DNA from: Anas platyrhynchos | Lineage: Eukaryota > Chordata > Aves > Anseriformes > Anatidae | Length of the DNA stretch: 64,000 nucleotides | Reading direction: 5' to 3' | Assembly (NCBI RefSeq): GCF_047663525.1 | Contig: NC_092587.1 | Location: 197,963,501-198,027,500, forward strand | Shown here: positions 30,063 to 43,800 of the stretch, one piece after another | Layout of the letters: the number at the start of each line of letters is the position of its first letter | How positions within the stretch are numbered: position 1 is the stretch's first letter | Position numbers and translations under genes: made by a program | Notes under the pieces: model-generated | Seen by the model: only the letters and a program-made list of their open reading frames with translations | Database searches by the model: none | Told to the model about the DNA's origin: nothing

Positions 30063-30513
30063 GTGAGGGGCTTCTGCATGCGCCCCGCTCACTTGTTGCG
30101 GCCAGGGCTTCCCCCCAGGATGTCTGGGCAGGCCCATGCCGCTGGGCAGGCTCTGGGTGGGCCTCGTTCCCTGCAGGGGCAGGCGTCTGCCCCTGAGCCC
30201 AGAGCCCAGGAGCGGCTCCTGCACTCGCGGCTGCCCCTGCGCGGGCTGCTGCCGCTGCTTCTGGAACCTTCCTGCAGCCTCTGGCAGCTGGCGCCTGCGT
30301 GGCGGCCGCACGTTGGGCTTGGCAGCCTGGCATCTGCAGGCCGTGCCAGCCTGCAGCATGGCATTGGCGGCCTTGTTGCCGTCCCCAGGGCACGGCTGAA
30401 AGGGGATTTGGGGCATTTGCTTTCCAGGGGCTGGGCACGTTGGGGATGCAATACCCCACCACGTGCACAGGCAGTTCGCACTGAACAAGGTGGGCTTTGC
30501 AGCCTCGTCCTGC
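30063..30513 (-). repeat. GC-rich module (unit B)
   Basis: Copy of 7250-7700. Its inverted partner in this unit is 39959-40137, which differs from it at only about two positions over 165 bp. Confidence 0.6.
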
Positions 30514-31712
30514 CCTCGTAGCCTGCTCCCTCCTGCAGCTGCCACCCCACAGCCCGCCTCCTCAAGCAGAAGAAATGCCCCAGCGGTAGCCTGCAAAGTG
30601 CAGGTGTGCCAGGGGCCCCTTGCTGCTCTGGCAATATGCACAACAGAAGAGCCCAGCTCCAGCAGAAGGACGGGATGCGTACTGCCTGGCGCTTGTGCGT
30701 TGCCTGTGGCCCGAGTGGGCAAGCCAGCATGTAGCCAGAGCCGGTTCTCAAGGCTTTCCCTATTAGTTGGGAACCCCGTGGAGGGTTTTTCCTGAGCTGA
30801 GGGTGTTGGCTGTGCTCTTCCTAGCCCAGCTCTTCTGTAGGGGGCAAAAAGGAGGGAGCTGGGAAGCTCCCAGACACTGAGGCCATCTCCAGGGCTCTCT
30901 GCAGTGACGCCATCTGGCACCTTCCCATGAGCAGTGGCCAAAGCACAAGGGCCCATCTTCTTTGTTGGGGAAGCCCCGCGCTGCATTTCCAGTGCCAGAA
31001 ATGCTTAAATACTGTTCCTCCTTTCTTGCTTTTCAGCGTGTCTTAGTACCTGGGCTGGGTGCCTCCTTCCTTATTAAAGTGGGGCTGCTCTTGTTTTTTG
31101 CTTTGAGCTCCTCCAGGTAAAGAAGCCCACTTTTCAGCTCTCGGAGAACTTTGCCTGTCTTCCCGGAGTCCCACATAAGAAAGAAAGAGACTTTTCCTGT
31201 TTCTTTCTCAGGTGAATTTGGCCGCATCGGCAGGAAAAGTGTCCTGACACATGTCCTACTGACTGTCTTTTCCTTGCCGGGCAGCTGCTTGGTGAGCACC
31301 GGCTGTTGCAGCACTTCCTCCCCTTGTGTGCTTGCAGGCTGCTGACAGCACGTCAGGAGAGCTTGCAGGCTGCTGACAGCACGTCAGGTTCTTGCAGTGG
31401 AAAATTCCACTAACCTTGCATTTTCAAAAGGGATTGTGCGGGCATGGCAGTAGCATACCAGGTGAAGTATTTTAAGCAGATAAGGGGAATGTCCCACAGT
31501 CGCAAAATGAGGAGGATAGCTAAGAAAAGCAGGAGAATCAGGGCAAAAATCAGTAACAAACAAATAAATAAATAAATAAATCACGGGCATTCTGGTCACG
31601 AGAGATGAAGAAAAAAATAATTAAAAAAAAAAAAAAGGAAAAGGGGAAAATAAAGGTTGGTCAAATAAAATTGTACATATATGGCGTAGTAGTAAGCATC
31701 GCGTGGTTTGTG

Positions 31713-32202
31713 AACCTGATTCTCCCCCTGTACTCAGCTCTGGTGAGGTCGCGCCATGAATACCCTGTTCAGTTTTGGGGCCCTCACTGCAGGAAGGACG
31801 TGGAGGTCCTGGAGCATGTCCAAGGAAGGGGAAAGGAGCAGCCGAAGGGCCCAGGGAGCAAGTCGTGTGAGGAGTGCTGAGGGAGCTGGGGTTATGTAGC
31901 CTAGAGGAAAGGAGGCTTGGGGGAGACCTTATCACTGTGTACAAGGACCTCAGAGAAGGTTGTAGTGCGGTGGGGGTCAGTCCCATCTCCCAAGCAACAG
32001 GCGGTAGGAGAAGAGGAAAAAGTGGGGCCGCGGGAGGTTTAGGTGGATTTAGGTTTAGGCAAAAAGTCTTCAACAAAAGGGTTGTGAAGCATTGGAACAG
32101 GCTGCCCAGGGAAGTAGTTGAGTCACCATCCCTGGAGGCATTCGAAAGCCGTGTAGATCTGGTGCCGAGGGACACGGTTCAGTGGTAGATTCTATGATTC
32201 TG
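31713..32202 (+). mobile_element. CR1 LINE 3' end (unit B)
   Basis: As in unit A, but the TTTAGG run is one repeat (6 bp) shorter. Confidence 0.85.
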
Positions 32203-32309
32203 TACTTCTCTGACTGTGAGAGGCCCCGGGTTGGCATGGCCTGCACCGCTCTTTCTCCTGAGATCAATGGCACAGAGAGGAGCACTGGGGGCAAAAGTCT
32301 GCCTGAGCT

Positions 32310-32315
32310 TTTATT
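32310..32315 (-). terminator. Poly(A) signal of the array gene (unit B)
   Basis: AATAAA about 180 nt downstream of the stop at 32493. Confidence 0.75.
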
Positions 32316-32492
32316 CAGAGCAGAAAGCAGCCGCAGCTGAGCTGAGGCTGGGGGCAGGATGTGGTGGGGCATCTGAATTCCTGGGGCGCTGTCCTGTGCC
32401 TCGCAGTGATGCTTCCGTGGGTGCTGCAAAGCTTCCTGAGGGCCAGCTGCCAGCTCCGAGCATCCTCCTGGGACTGGCACAGCCGGGCGCGG

Positions 32493-35400
32493 CTACTCTC
32501 GCTGTCCTGCGATGCAGCTGCAGCGGAAAGCCCTGCGCAGCGCGCGAAGTGCCCTCCTGATGCGGGAGGGCCGTGGCTGGCGCGCCGGGGCTTGTGCGAG
32601 GTCAAGGGTGCCTGTGGGGGACACAGAGGTGTAGGTTAGGGCCTGAGCGGGTGCTGGGCGAGCCTGTCCCCCCCTCCAAGGCCTTTCCCCGGGGAGGGGT
32701 GGCCCAGGACCAGCCAGCCCCCCTGCGCGTGGTGCTGCCAACCTTGTGCTTGGTGCTGCTCGCTGCGCTGAACAGGCCCGGCCAACAGATCCTGGGACGG
32801 CGCTTGTGTCTGGGATGTTGCTGGCTCATCCGCTGGCGTATCTTTGGTGCAGGAGGAGGACTGCGCTTGGCCTCCCTGCTCGATGGCCACCTGCATGGGG
32901 AGAGGAACAGCACGGGCAGCTGAGGAAAGGGATGTCAGCCCTTGTGCCTGGGGCATGTGGAAATGCAGAGCAGCAAGCAGCTCCCGGCACGCACACCCAA
33001 TGCACTGCTTCTGCCTGGGGCCGCCCTGGATGCCTGGTGCCCACCACGTGTGCTGTGCTTACCTGGTGCCCAGGAACCAAGGGAGTGGCTGCTGCTCCTG
33101 CTTCGTCAGCTGCTGCTGGGCGGAGATCTGTGATGGCCTCCCGGAGAGGCTCTGCAGCCAAAGGAGAAGCCCCTTCTCCACCTTCTTCTTGTGGCATTGC
33201 TGCTGCAGCGAGAGGGGCTTCATTGGCCTCCCCCACAGGGCCTCTGGCCAAGGCAGAGGCCGAGGATGTACATTCTGCAGGCTCTGGTGTGGGAGGAGGC
33301 ACCCTGGGCACTGTGACCCAGGGAGCACTTGCTGCCTTGCTTGGGGCTCCCGCTCCCTGGATGATGGCTACAGAGTGGAGTAGGACTGCAGCCACGATGG
33401 TGTCAACTCTTTCATCCAGCTCTTCATCAGAGACACTGCAGGCATGTCGGGCACGTCCCTGGCTCTCCACCATCACGGCAGCGCTGTGCTCGCTGGGGCT
33501 TGGAGAGGCCGATGGTTTTGACTGTGGAGCCCCACGTGTCAGGGGAGGCGTCCTGTGTCCCTCATCTTCCAGAGCAGGGGCTGCTGGAGGACTTGCTGGC
33601 CTGCTCTGTGCCGGTGTTGTTGTGGTGAGAGGCGTGCTGTGCCTCTCTTCCCCAGGAATTTCTTCCTGGGGAGCAGCTGATGGGACAGTGTCCGTGGTTT
33701 GCAGCGAGCCAGGAGAGGCGCTTGCTGGGTGTTCTGCTTCTTGTGCTGCCTCCCTTTCCACACTGCTGGCTGCGCTGCCCTCTTCCTGCGGAACGTCCTG
33801 TGCGTCTGTGAAGAGGCTGGCGAACCTGGGGTTGATCCAGGAGTTGATGATGACGATCTCCTCCTCTTCATCCCATCCCCCAGGACTGCTCTCTTTCTTG
33901 CCCCGGCCTTGGCTTGTCCCCTCGTTTCCTGTCCCCTGCCTGGGTTTGACGTGTTTCTCTCTCTGTTGTTTTTTCTTCTTACCCTGGCCTGGGCTAGCTG
34001 CTGCAGGGTCTCTGCTGGAAGCCCTTGCTCCTGCGCATACCCGGGAATCAGGCCCTGGCAGAGCAGTGGTCCGCCTCCTCTCCAGGTCTGTCTGGACCCC
34101 GGCTGATCTCGTTGCTCTCCCTGTGCTCCCCGTGCGTGCCAAGTCCCCCAGTGCTCCAGCCAAGGCAGATGCTGAGGATGTAGAGTCTGCAGGCTCTGCT
34201 GTGGGAGGAGGCACGCTGGGTCCTGTGGCCGAGGGAGCACTTGCTGCCTTGCTCACGGCTCCCTGGCTCATGGCTTCAGCACGGCGTATGACTGTGGAAA
34301 CGATGGTCTTGACTCGTTCATCCAGCTCGTCATCACAGGCACTGGAGGCATGTCGGGCACGTCCCTGGCTCTCAACCATCACCGCAGTGCTGTGCTCACT
34401 GGGGCTTGGAGAGGCCGATGGTTTTGACTGTGGAGCCCCACGTGTCAGGGGAGGCGTCCTGTGTCCCTCATCTTCCAGAGCAGGGGCTGCTGGAGGACTT
34501 GCTGGCCTGCTCTGTGCTGCTGTTGTTGTGGTGAGAGGCGTGCTGTGCCTCTCTTCCCCAGGAATTTCTTCCTGGGGAGCAGCTGATGGGACAGTGTCCG
34601 TGGTTTGCAGCGAGCCAGGAGAGGCGCTTGCTGGGTGTTCTGCTTCTTGTGCTGCCTCCCTGTCCACACTGCTGGCTGCGCTGCCCTCTTCCTGGGGAAC
34701 GTCCTGTGCGTCTGTGAAGAGGCTGGCGAACCTGGGGTTGATCCAGGAGTTGATGATGACGACCTCCTCTTCATCGCATCCCCCAGGACTGCTCTCTTTC
34801 TTGCCCCGGCCTTGGCTTGTCCCCTCGTTGCCTGTCCCCTGCCTGGGTTTGATGTGTTTCTCTCTCTGTTGTTTTTTCTTCTTACCCTGGCCTGGGCTAG
34901 CTGCTGCAGGGTCTCTGCTGGAAGCCCTTGCTCCTGCGCATACCCGGGAATCAGGCCCTGGCAGAGAAGTCGTCCACGTCCTCTCCAGGTCTGTCTGGAC
35001 CCCGGCTGAACTTGTTGCTCTCAATTTGCACCCCGTTTGTGCCAGGTCCCCAAGTGCTGCTGATCGTTGGCCGTGTTCCCAGCTTTTTTGCGTCTTCTGC
35101 AGCACTTCAGACACGCGGGAGTGTGCTGTGTCCTGCAGTGCCGTGCAAGAGTCTGCAGGGCTGTGTGGGGCAGGGTGCCAGCTCTTCTTTAAATTCTGGG
35201 GCCCAGTTGCGGGCTGAGGTGGTGTTCTGTGTCCTTTGCTCGTGGGAGGTCTGCCCACGGGAGGAAGCCTTGCCTCCCTCATGGCTCCCTGGTTCCAGGC
35301 AAGGCCATTTCTTATTGCAGTGGAGACAAAGGCCTTTATTCGGTCTTCCATTTCTTCGTCAGGGGATGCAAGGCTGCTTTTGGACGAGTGCCGACTCTTC

Positions 35401-36594
35401 CAGTTTTGGGCCGCTGCTGTGGTGAGAGGTGGTGTTCTGGGGCCTTTGGTCCTGGGAACTCTGCTTGAGGGAGAAAGCCTTGCCTTGCTGCTGGCTCCCT
35501 CGTTGCAGGCTACAGCGTTTGTTATGACGGTGGACACAAAGGACCGTATTGCATTGCCCATGTCCTCGTCAGGGGCCACAGGGCTGTGTGGGCCACGTTC
35601 CCGCCTCTCTGCCCTCACTGCTCTGTCCCTGTTGCCAGAGATGCAGGGAAGAGGTGGCAAAAGCTCTTGCTGGCTGCGGGCCTCTGTTCCCAATGACTTT
35701 GCCCTTCCTCCCCCTGAAGAAGCAGAGGCTGCTGCTTGCAGAGGGGGCAGCTTGCAAGTGGCCTTTTCAGATGATGATGTCTCTGCTTTAGGCACTTGCT
35801 TGGGTGCTGCTGCCTGAGTCGCTGCCTGCCTTGGCAAAGGCGGCAGGGCTGGCAGCTGGATTCTCTCGGCCTGCCTCACCCCACGGTGAGGCAGTGTCTT
35901 GATGTCTTGCGGCTTCTTCTCCATCTGCAAGAGAAGCGAGAAGAAAGGCCAAGTTACTTGGGCCATTTCTGCCATTCTGCTCCGTGTCCCCACTAGAAGT
36001 GCTGCTGTGAGCTGCCCTGCAGCGGCCCCCGGCACGCCCTGGCAGCTGCCCACGCAGAGCGGGGCTCAGCCTGCCAGGGTAATGCCCTGCCTGTCTCCTC
36101 CTGCGAGTGCTGCCTGCTCATCGCAGGCTGCCAGGGCTGCCAAAGATGTTCGACCGAACCGTCCTGGGGCTCCCGACTCCGTGTGGCAGCTGCCAGTGTG
36201 ACGCACGCTCTCTGGGCACGACCGCACCGGCAGCCTGTCCGCATGGAGGGACGGTGGAGGCAGCTCCTGGCTGCGCACAGCCAGGTTGAATTAGGCCACG
36301 CTGCTCTTTGTGCCTGTGGGCACAGAACTGCCAGGGCCACATGGGCTTTGGCTGTCCTGGGGGTGGGCTCTTCATGGAGAAACCCCAGGTTTGGGAACAA
36401 CTGTGTCCAGGCCGGAGGGGCTCAGGGCCAGCTGGCCGGCTCGCTCCAGCACCGTTCTCCTCATCCTGGTGCTCTCGGTGCCATCCCGTCACACTGCTGT
36501 CCCTGTCTCGCTCCCTGAGCCTCACCTGGCGCCGCTCCTGCACGCTCCGCTGCCCTTCAGCGGGCTGGGAGTCATCCTTATTCTGCTGCTCCAT
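32493..36594 (-). CDS. Array gene, 1065 aa (unit B)
   Basis: Exons 36594-36526, 35924-33063, 32890-32743 and 32611-32493; same splice sites and an intact frame. Exon 2 is 6 bp longer than in A, within the Lys/Gln-rich and Asp/Glu-rich parts of the second 300-residue repeat. That repeat carries GGWDEEEE where A has GGCDEEE. Three open copies of a frame of over 3 kb in the window argue for recent duplication or continuing constraint. Confidence 0.8.
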
Positions 36595-36703
36595 GCTATG
36601 CTCCAGGTCCTCTGACCAAGAACTCCAACAGGCACCCAGGGGAGCTGCTGCCTCCTGACAGAGCTGCTCTCCTGAGAGTGAGTGGGCAGCCCGGGGCTCG
36701 GGC

Positions 36704-36709
36704 TTTATA
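36704..36709 (-). promoter_or_regulatory. TATA box of the array gene (unit B)
   Basis: Identical TATAAA and spacing to the ATG (36594) as in unit A. Confidence 0.65.
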
Positions 36710-37102
36710 AGGGACACCGTTGCCGTGGGTACCCCTCCGTGTCACAATGGCCTTTGGGTACGCATCACAATGCCCCGGTGGTTGCCATGGGGCCCTCAAG
36801 CCCATATTCTGGCAGACACCCCAGGGACACCGTCTCACACACCCACAGCAGGATCTGCATTGGCAGGTACCTCTGGCTCCTTCCAGCCAGTGCCCCCGGC
36901 TCAGCCCCAGCTCAGTCTTTCTCAGGGCAGTTAGCTTAGCTCCCTAACTGCTCCCAGGTAACTGCGCGTTACCTGCTCTGCCAGGAGATGCTCTGCTCGG
37001 TCGTCCGCGTAAGCTTCCTGGCTCTTTTGCCTGACTGCCCACACATCAGCAGAGACTGCACTCGAGCTTGGACGCCCATCAGGCCACCCTGGCAGTGCAG
37101 CT

Positions 37103-37146
<44 letters not shown>

Positions 37147-38288
37147 GATTCCTCCCGTGTCCGGGCAGCCAGAGGCCTGTGGCTCTAGGCACTGTGAAGT
37201 GCTCCCAGAGAAGGTGGGCTCCAGGGAGCCGGTGGAGCTGGCAGAGAGGTGGCTTGAGGCAGGCTCTGGCAGGGCTGTGAGAGGAAAGCCCTGGGCAGCC
37301 GCAGGACGAGTTCCTGCTCCTTGCTTTAAGAGCAAGCTGTGGAGGAGCTTTCAGCAGCAGAGCCACAGCTGTGCCACGCTGCTGTTTAGTCTGCAGCTTC
37401 TCTGGCTGCTGAAGCAGGTCCTATGCTTCAGAGTTGTGCCTGAAACAGTGTTGGTAACACAACGGTGTCTTTGCTGGAACAGGTTGCCCAGAGAGGCTGT
37501 GGCGTCTCCATCCTTGGAGATCTTCAGAAGCACAATCCTCGGAATTGTGCGTAAAGCTCGTCCTTTGGGGAGAAAGAGAAGGAATTGGAAAAACAACCCC
37601 AAAACTAGGGAAAAGGATAAAAAAGCACAGGTTAGATATTGTCCAATTGTCTGGCCTGAAAAGCCATTAAAAGGAACTTTGCTCCTTTGGCCACAACGCA
37701 GGTCCGATGAAAATTCCCGCTTCAAGTTTACAGGTAAACAATAAGACTCCTTTTCCGCAGGAGGAATCAAGTTATGCTCCCTCTAACCCTAACATTGCAG
37801 CCGAGGCAGCAGGAGCTGCACCAGCAAGGAAGTATATGTGTAAGTGTACGTGCTTGAGACAAAGTATTGGATCTGCTTGAGACAAAGTATTGCTGTGAAG
37901 GGAGTGACTCCTCACTCTAGAGTAACACTTGTAACAGTAACAGTAGAAGTTGTTGTACAGCAGATACAACATGAGAATCCTGTAAGGGGATGGCCTGTCC
38001 CGAATGGCAAGGGGTAGTACTGGCTCTGCGGCAATAAATGCAGGAAGGTGTTGCCCCTTGGCTGGAAGGCAGCTTGCACCCTGGGGGCAATAATTCCACA
38101 TGTACCTATTACTGAAGACCCACAACGCCAAAGCCCCCTTGAGACCGCACGCAGAATTACGAGGACTCCACATAATCCTCTAGGAAACCGAACCAGGGAA
38201 TTTCACTCACTGGAGAACTAGAAAATAACACTCTGCACGCAGTCCAGGCACTACGAGAGGAGCTAAGAAGCTTCTCAGAAACAGTACT

Positions 38289-38889
38289 TGTGTTGGGTCT
38301 GTCTGAGCTGGAGTCACCTTTTCCCTGCAGCAGCCCACACAGTGCTGTGCTCTGCACTCGTAGCTGGAGCAGCACTGATATCGCTCAAGTGTTGTGTCTG
38401 TTGCTGCGCAGTGCTGGCACGGCATCAGGACTCCTTCCAAGCCCCCAAGAGCCAGCAGGCTGGGGGTGGGCAAGTGATGGGGAGGGGGCATTGCCAGGGC
38501 AGCTGACCTAAACCAACCAAAGGGATATTCCATAACACCTGATGTCACACTCAGCAATAAAAAGGGGGGCTCTCCTGGGGGAGGGGGCTGTTCCTCCTGA
38601 ACAACCACTACGCGCTTTGAGGCCCTGCTTCCCAGGACGTGGCCGAACATCGCTCGTTGATGGGAAGCAGAGAATATTTTTTTTCCCTCTCTCTGTGCTT
38701 CCGCACTGACTTATTGTTTCTCTTGTTTCTTTTTTTCCTCCCCATTCCCTTTCCCTTTAATTAAACCTTTCTCATCTCAAACCTCGAGTTCTCTGTGTTG
38801 TATTTTCTCCCCCTTCCTCTTTGAGGAGAGGGGGAGTGAGAGAGCGGTTGTGGTGGAGCTCGGCTGCCCACCTGAGTCAAACCACAACA
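38289..38889 (+). repeat. LTR, plus orientation (unit B)
   Basis: Same ends as 15476-16076. Confidence 0.7.
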
Positions 38890-39048
38890 GGCCAACAGGG
38901 CTGCTGGTATTGGCTGTGTTCCCTGTTCGCTGCAAAGTGCCTGTGCACGTGGTGGGAGATTGCATCCCCAGCTTTCTCAGGCCCTGGAAGCAAATCCCCC
39001 AAAAGCGGAGCAGTGGCATCACGAGCAGAGCCCCGGAGGCAACCGCGG

Positions 39049-39308
39049 CTGTCTGAAAGGCAAGCATCAAGAATGCGGACATGTCAGAGGAGGAGCAGCA
39101 AGATGCTGTTGATTGCGCCACTCAGGCCTTGGCGAAGCACATCGAGAAGGGCATTGCTGCGCACATCGGGAAGGAATTTGACAAGAAATAGAATCCCACT
39201 TGGCACTGCAACACAGGAGGGAACTGCGGCAGCTACGTGACTCCTGAGAGCACGCACTTCACCTACTTCTAGCTCAGCCAAGTTGCTATTCTTTTTGAGT
39301 CTGATTAG
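39049..39308 (+). pseudogene. LC8 (DYNLL) retropseudogene (unit B)
   Basis: Same defects as the unit A copy, so it was already dead before amplification. Confidence 0.9.
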
Positions 39309-39559
39309 AACCACGGACTCCCACTGACACTTGCATCTGGTTACAGGACTTTGCTGGCTCCCATGGCTGGTTACTTCAGCCTTCCTGAGGAAACAAACCT
39401 TGATCTTCAAGGGCAATGGCAGGGATTATGCTATAGCAGAAGGTGTTACATTGTGGAAATAAAAAGGAAAAATACCAACAAAATGTATTCATTGTTTTTT
39501 TTTTGTTTTGTTTGTATTTATTGTAATAATTGTAATATTGTATAAATTGGGCCAAGCCC

Positions 39560-39955
39560 CAATTTAAAATGTTGAAATTAAAAGATTTGGATCCATACAA
39601 GTCCATGCATCTGGATGGGATTCATCCCAGAGTGCTTGGAGAGCTGGCTGACATCATTGCGGGACCTCTCTCAATTATTTTTCTATGGTCTTGGCAATCT
39701 GGAGAGGCCCCAGTAGAGTGGCAGCTGGCAAAAGTTGTACCAATTTTCAAGAAGGGCAAAAAGAAGACCCCGGTAATTACAGGCTTGTCAGTCTCAGGTC
39801 AGTGCCTGCTAAAATTAGGGAGAAGATTATCCTTGAAGTTATTGAAGAGCGCCTGGGGGACAGTGCAGTCATTTCTCCCAGCCAACATGGGTTCACGAGG
39901 GTTAGGACCTGTTTAACAAATTTCATTTCCTTTTTAACAATTTTGATTTCCATGG
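39560..39955 (+). mobile_element. CR1 LINE reverse-transcriptase fragment (unit B)
   Basis: Copy of 16745-17140 with the same truncation. Confidence 0.9.
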
Positions 39956-40266
39956 GCAGGCACGGCCCGCAGATGCCAGGCTGCCAAGCCCAACGTGCGG
40001 CCGCCAAGCAGGCGCCAGCTGCCAGAGGCTGCAGGAAGGCTCCAGAAGCAGCGGCAGCAGCCCGCGCAGGGGCAGCCGCGAGTGCAGGAGCCGCTCCTGG
40101 GCTCTGGGCTCAGGGGCAGACGCCTGCCCCTGCAGGGGATAAGGCAAACCCAGAGCCCAAAACCAACCCCAAGGGTACTGCATCCCCAACTTTCCTAGGC
40201 CCTGGAAGCAAATCCCCTAAAAGCGGAGCAGTGGCGGCGTGAGCAGAGCCCCTGAGGCAACCGCGA

Positions 40267-40378
40267 CTGTCTGAAAGGCAGGCATCAAGAATGCGGACAT
40301 GTCAGAGAAGAAGCAGCAAGATGCTGTTGATGGTGCCACTCAGGCCTCCCTGCCCACGCTGCTGGATCAGCTGCCCTA
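40267..40378 (+). pseudogene. Second LC8 copy, cut off (unit B)
   Basis: As at 17452-17563. Confidence 0.85.
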
Positions 40379-40855
40379 TGTGAGAAACACTCCGTAGCCA
40401 ATAACTTAGGCTCAGGCGAGGATCTCAGTGAAGTAGTAATTTATTTGCGATTGCAATGGCGGGCGCCCCACAAGCAGGAGAGCGTGCCTACTAGTTCCAA
40501 AACACAGTTTATATACCTTTTGATGACAGGACCCTCCCCTGTTTCCCCACTGAGTGAGTAATCCAGGTTCACAATCTATCTGATGCTTCACAAACAACGC
40601 ATGGCCTTCGGTTGCCGGCCTGTTAAATTTCAAATTTCTTTTGACGTTTTTACTGCTTGAAGGGGTAATGTTTCTTCCCTTATCTGACTTGACTTAACAC
40701 TGCAATTTTCACCTAATACTGTCCTAAGGAATCTGGTTGTCTGCATTTTACAAGGTCGCCTGCTAAGCTTTCTCATCACTGTAAGCATATCTCAGTACCA
40801 CATTCCTTCCCTCTAAACAATGTAACTCTGCAAAAACAACATTTCTATTCCCACA
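40379..40855 (-). repeat. 3' LTR of the class I retrovirus, unit B copy
   Basis: Same ends and internal signals as the LTR at 17564-18040. Part of the amplified unit. Confidence 0.85.
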
Positions 40856-43800
40856 ATTCCCCCCTTTTCTTCTTCATAAACTGTTGATTTTTGCAAAACC
40901 TTTCTCTAAGGTGTAATTTGGTAGATTTCTTCTTCTTTGCTTTCTTTGCTTTCCATCTCCTCATTATCACCTTATCTGAGTAAGGTGGTGGCTCCATGGT
41001 CATTTGTTTCAGTAGTGCGGTTTCAGTTAACCACTGTACTAGTCCTCTTACACAGGGGATAATGCAGCAACCAATGGCTGTCAAAACTCCTACTACAACT
41101 GCAATCAAGGATGTAAATATGCCTACTTTTTCTGCCAATTCACTGGCAAGGGTGGTAAGCCTTTGAAGTGCTTTGAAGTGAGGCAGGATGCCATGGAGTA
41201 TGAAATTCCCATTTTATTCCCAAGGCTTTTCCAAGTTTCCACTTGACCAAGGCCTCCTCTGAGAGGTACACAATTAATAGTTGATTCTTCCCTATCATCG
41301 TTTTTTAACCTTAGGCTTCCAAATAATTATTAATACAAAGAATAAGATGTACACTACTACTATAATAAACTCCTCTTGGGAGCACTTCAATTTGTTATAG
41401 GTCTGTCCTTTTTAGTTACCTGTGAAAATAAAGGGTTAGTTTACAACTGTAAGCTTTTATCCTGCTCAGAGTCTGTTACGAGATTTTTCTTTTTGATTTT
41501 AACTTTCAACAAGTCGTCTGTAGGAACAACTTCCCAGGCGCTAGGGTCGGTAGCTGCTTTCACTCGAGTATAGTGAGTCCAACCTTTTTCCGCAGCTCTT
41601 ACAGCTGTTTCAGTGCTTAGCAGTACTTGGAATGGTCCTTCCCATTCAGGCCGAAGTTTTGATTCTTTCCAGGTGCGTATCAGGACCCTATCTCCTGCAT
41701 GGAATGAATGTACTGGGAATTCCAAAGGCGGAGTTTGAGCCAACAGTCCACGAACCCTGAGAGATTCTAAGGAAGAAGATAATCCAGGCATATAATTTTT
41801 GAGGAAAATATCTTTAGTTTCAAAAATAGGTATCTCACCGTTTCTACCCAGGTACGGTAGTCCAAACAACATCTCATATGGTGAAACTCCTACATCTTTT
41901 CTAGAAGCAGTTCGAATTCTGAGAAGTGCTAAAGGTAAACACTTTGTCCAGGGAAACTTAGTCTCTAAAACCAGCTTTGACGGATGTTTCTTTAATGTCT
42001 GATTCATTCGCTCCACTTTCCCTGATGAGGAAGGATGCCATGGAGTATGAAATTCCCATTTTATTCCCAAGGCTCCCATGAATCCTTGTAAAACAGATGA
42101 AGGGAAATGACTTCCTTGATCTGAATCTGTATTTTCAACAATCCCATATCTAGGGATTATTTGTTCCAGGATTACCTTTATCACCACACTAGCTGTTGCT
42201 GATGCTGAAGGAAAAGCTTCTACCAATCCTGACAAATGGTCAATCAACACCAGCAAGTACTTAAATCTGCCTACTTTAGGTGATTCAGTAAAATCGATTT
42301 GGATGCTCTGAAAAGGTTGAAGCCCTGGCTCCCGTCCGCCCAGGGGTTGTTTCCGTAGAGCCTTCTTATTCACTCGTTGGCATGTTATGCAACTATTACA
42401 CGCTTGTTTAGCTACAGCGTACATGCCTATACGTATATATTTTCTTAATACGGTGTCACACATTGCCTGGACTCCCCAGTGGCTTCCTTGGTGTAGAACG
42501 GCTAACATTTCTCTCATTATCTGTTTGTTTACCATTTCTCTCCCATCAGGGAGAGTCCACCGTCCTTCGGACTCCTTTGCTCCTAATTCCCTAAAGGCTT
42601 CTATTTCCTTTTTACTGAATATTTGCTTTTCAGGTGGAGGTTTTATTTCAGGTACAAGAAGCAGCTTTGCTTCTACCTCTCATTGCAAAGCTGCTTCTTT
42701 AGCCTTTTCATCTGCAATCCTGTTTCCCCATTTAACTAGGGAGTTTCCTTTTCGATGTCCTTTCACGTGCACCACAGCAACCTCCTCTGGTAGTAACAGA
42801 CTTTCCAAAATCTGTCTAATTAATTCTTCATGAACCAATTCCTTTCCCTTCCTGTTTACTAAGTCCTTTTCTTCCCATATTTTTCCAAATGCATGTACCA
42901 CCCCATATGCATATTGTGAGTCAGTATATATAGTTCCCTGTTTCCCTTTTAATTATTTTAATGCTTGATTTAATGCATATAATTCACAGGTTTGAGCTGA
43001 CCAATTGCTAGGCCGTCTTCCCATTTCTTCGACATTCCCATCCGGTCCTTCAATGATGCAATAACCATTACATCTCTTTCCTTGTACCACCTTAGAAGAC
43101 CCATCTGTAAACAATATTTCCCCTTCCTCTAAGGGCACCTCTTGCAAATCTAATCTTACCTTTGCCTGGTAATTTATTAAATGTAAGCAGTTATGTTCCG
43201 TATTTATTGGATCCTCAATTCCCTTTGACAAGAAGGAGGCAGGATTCAAAACAGACTCTGTAGTTATAGTTAAATCATCCTTTTCAATTAGTATAGCTTC
43301 ATATTTTAGTATTCTGGAGTCTGTCAGCCACCTTCCTGCTTTCTGAGTGAGAATAGCCTTCACTTGGTGAGGGGTAGCAACAATCAGTTGTCCTCCAAAG
43401 GTGAATTTCCTGCTCTCTTCTACTAATAAGGCAGTTGCTGCTACTGCCTGAATGCGTTCTGGCCATCCCTGGGATACAGGGTCTAATAATTTAGACAAAG
43501 ATGCTACAGGTTTCTTTTTATCTCCCATTCTTGGGTTAACACCCCCAAAGCAGCACCCTCACTTACAGTTATAAAAAGATAAAATGATTTCTTTAGGGCA
43601 GGAAGAGCTAAGACTGGTGCTGTAATACGGTCTTTTTTTTTTTTTTTAATTTTCCATTACTTCTTCTTCCTCTTTAATCCAGTTCAGTATATTAGGTTCT
43701 TCCTCCAATAATTTGAGATATAATTTCTCTGATTTCTGTGCATATGCTTCTATCCACAGTCTGCAATATCCAGTTCAACCCCCAAATTTTCTCAACTCTT

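Larger units (their letters stand above)
19612..42426. repeat. Tandem array unit B (22.8 kb, with extra block)
   Basis: Same order and orientation as unit A, except that A 3277 to about 3467 is replaced by a 3.4 kb block at 22886 to about 26282. That block holds a diverged, oppositely oriented copy of the array gene, a CCDC81-like HU-domain exon, a CR1 fragment and a diverged version of a CCDC81-like exon. On both sides of the block B is again nearly identical to A and C. Confidence 0.97.
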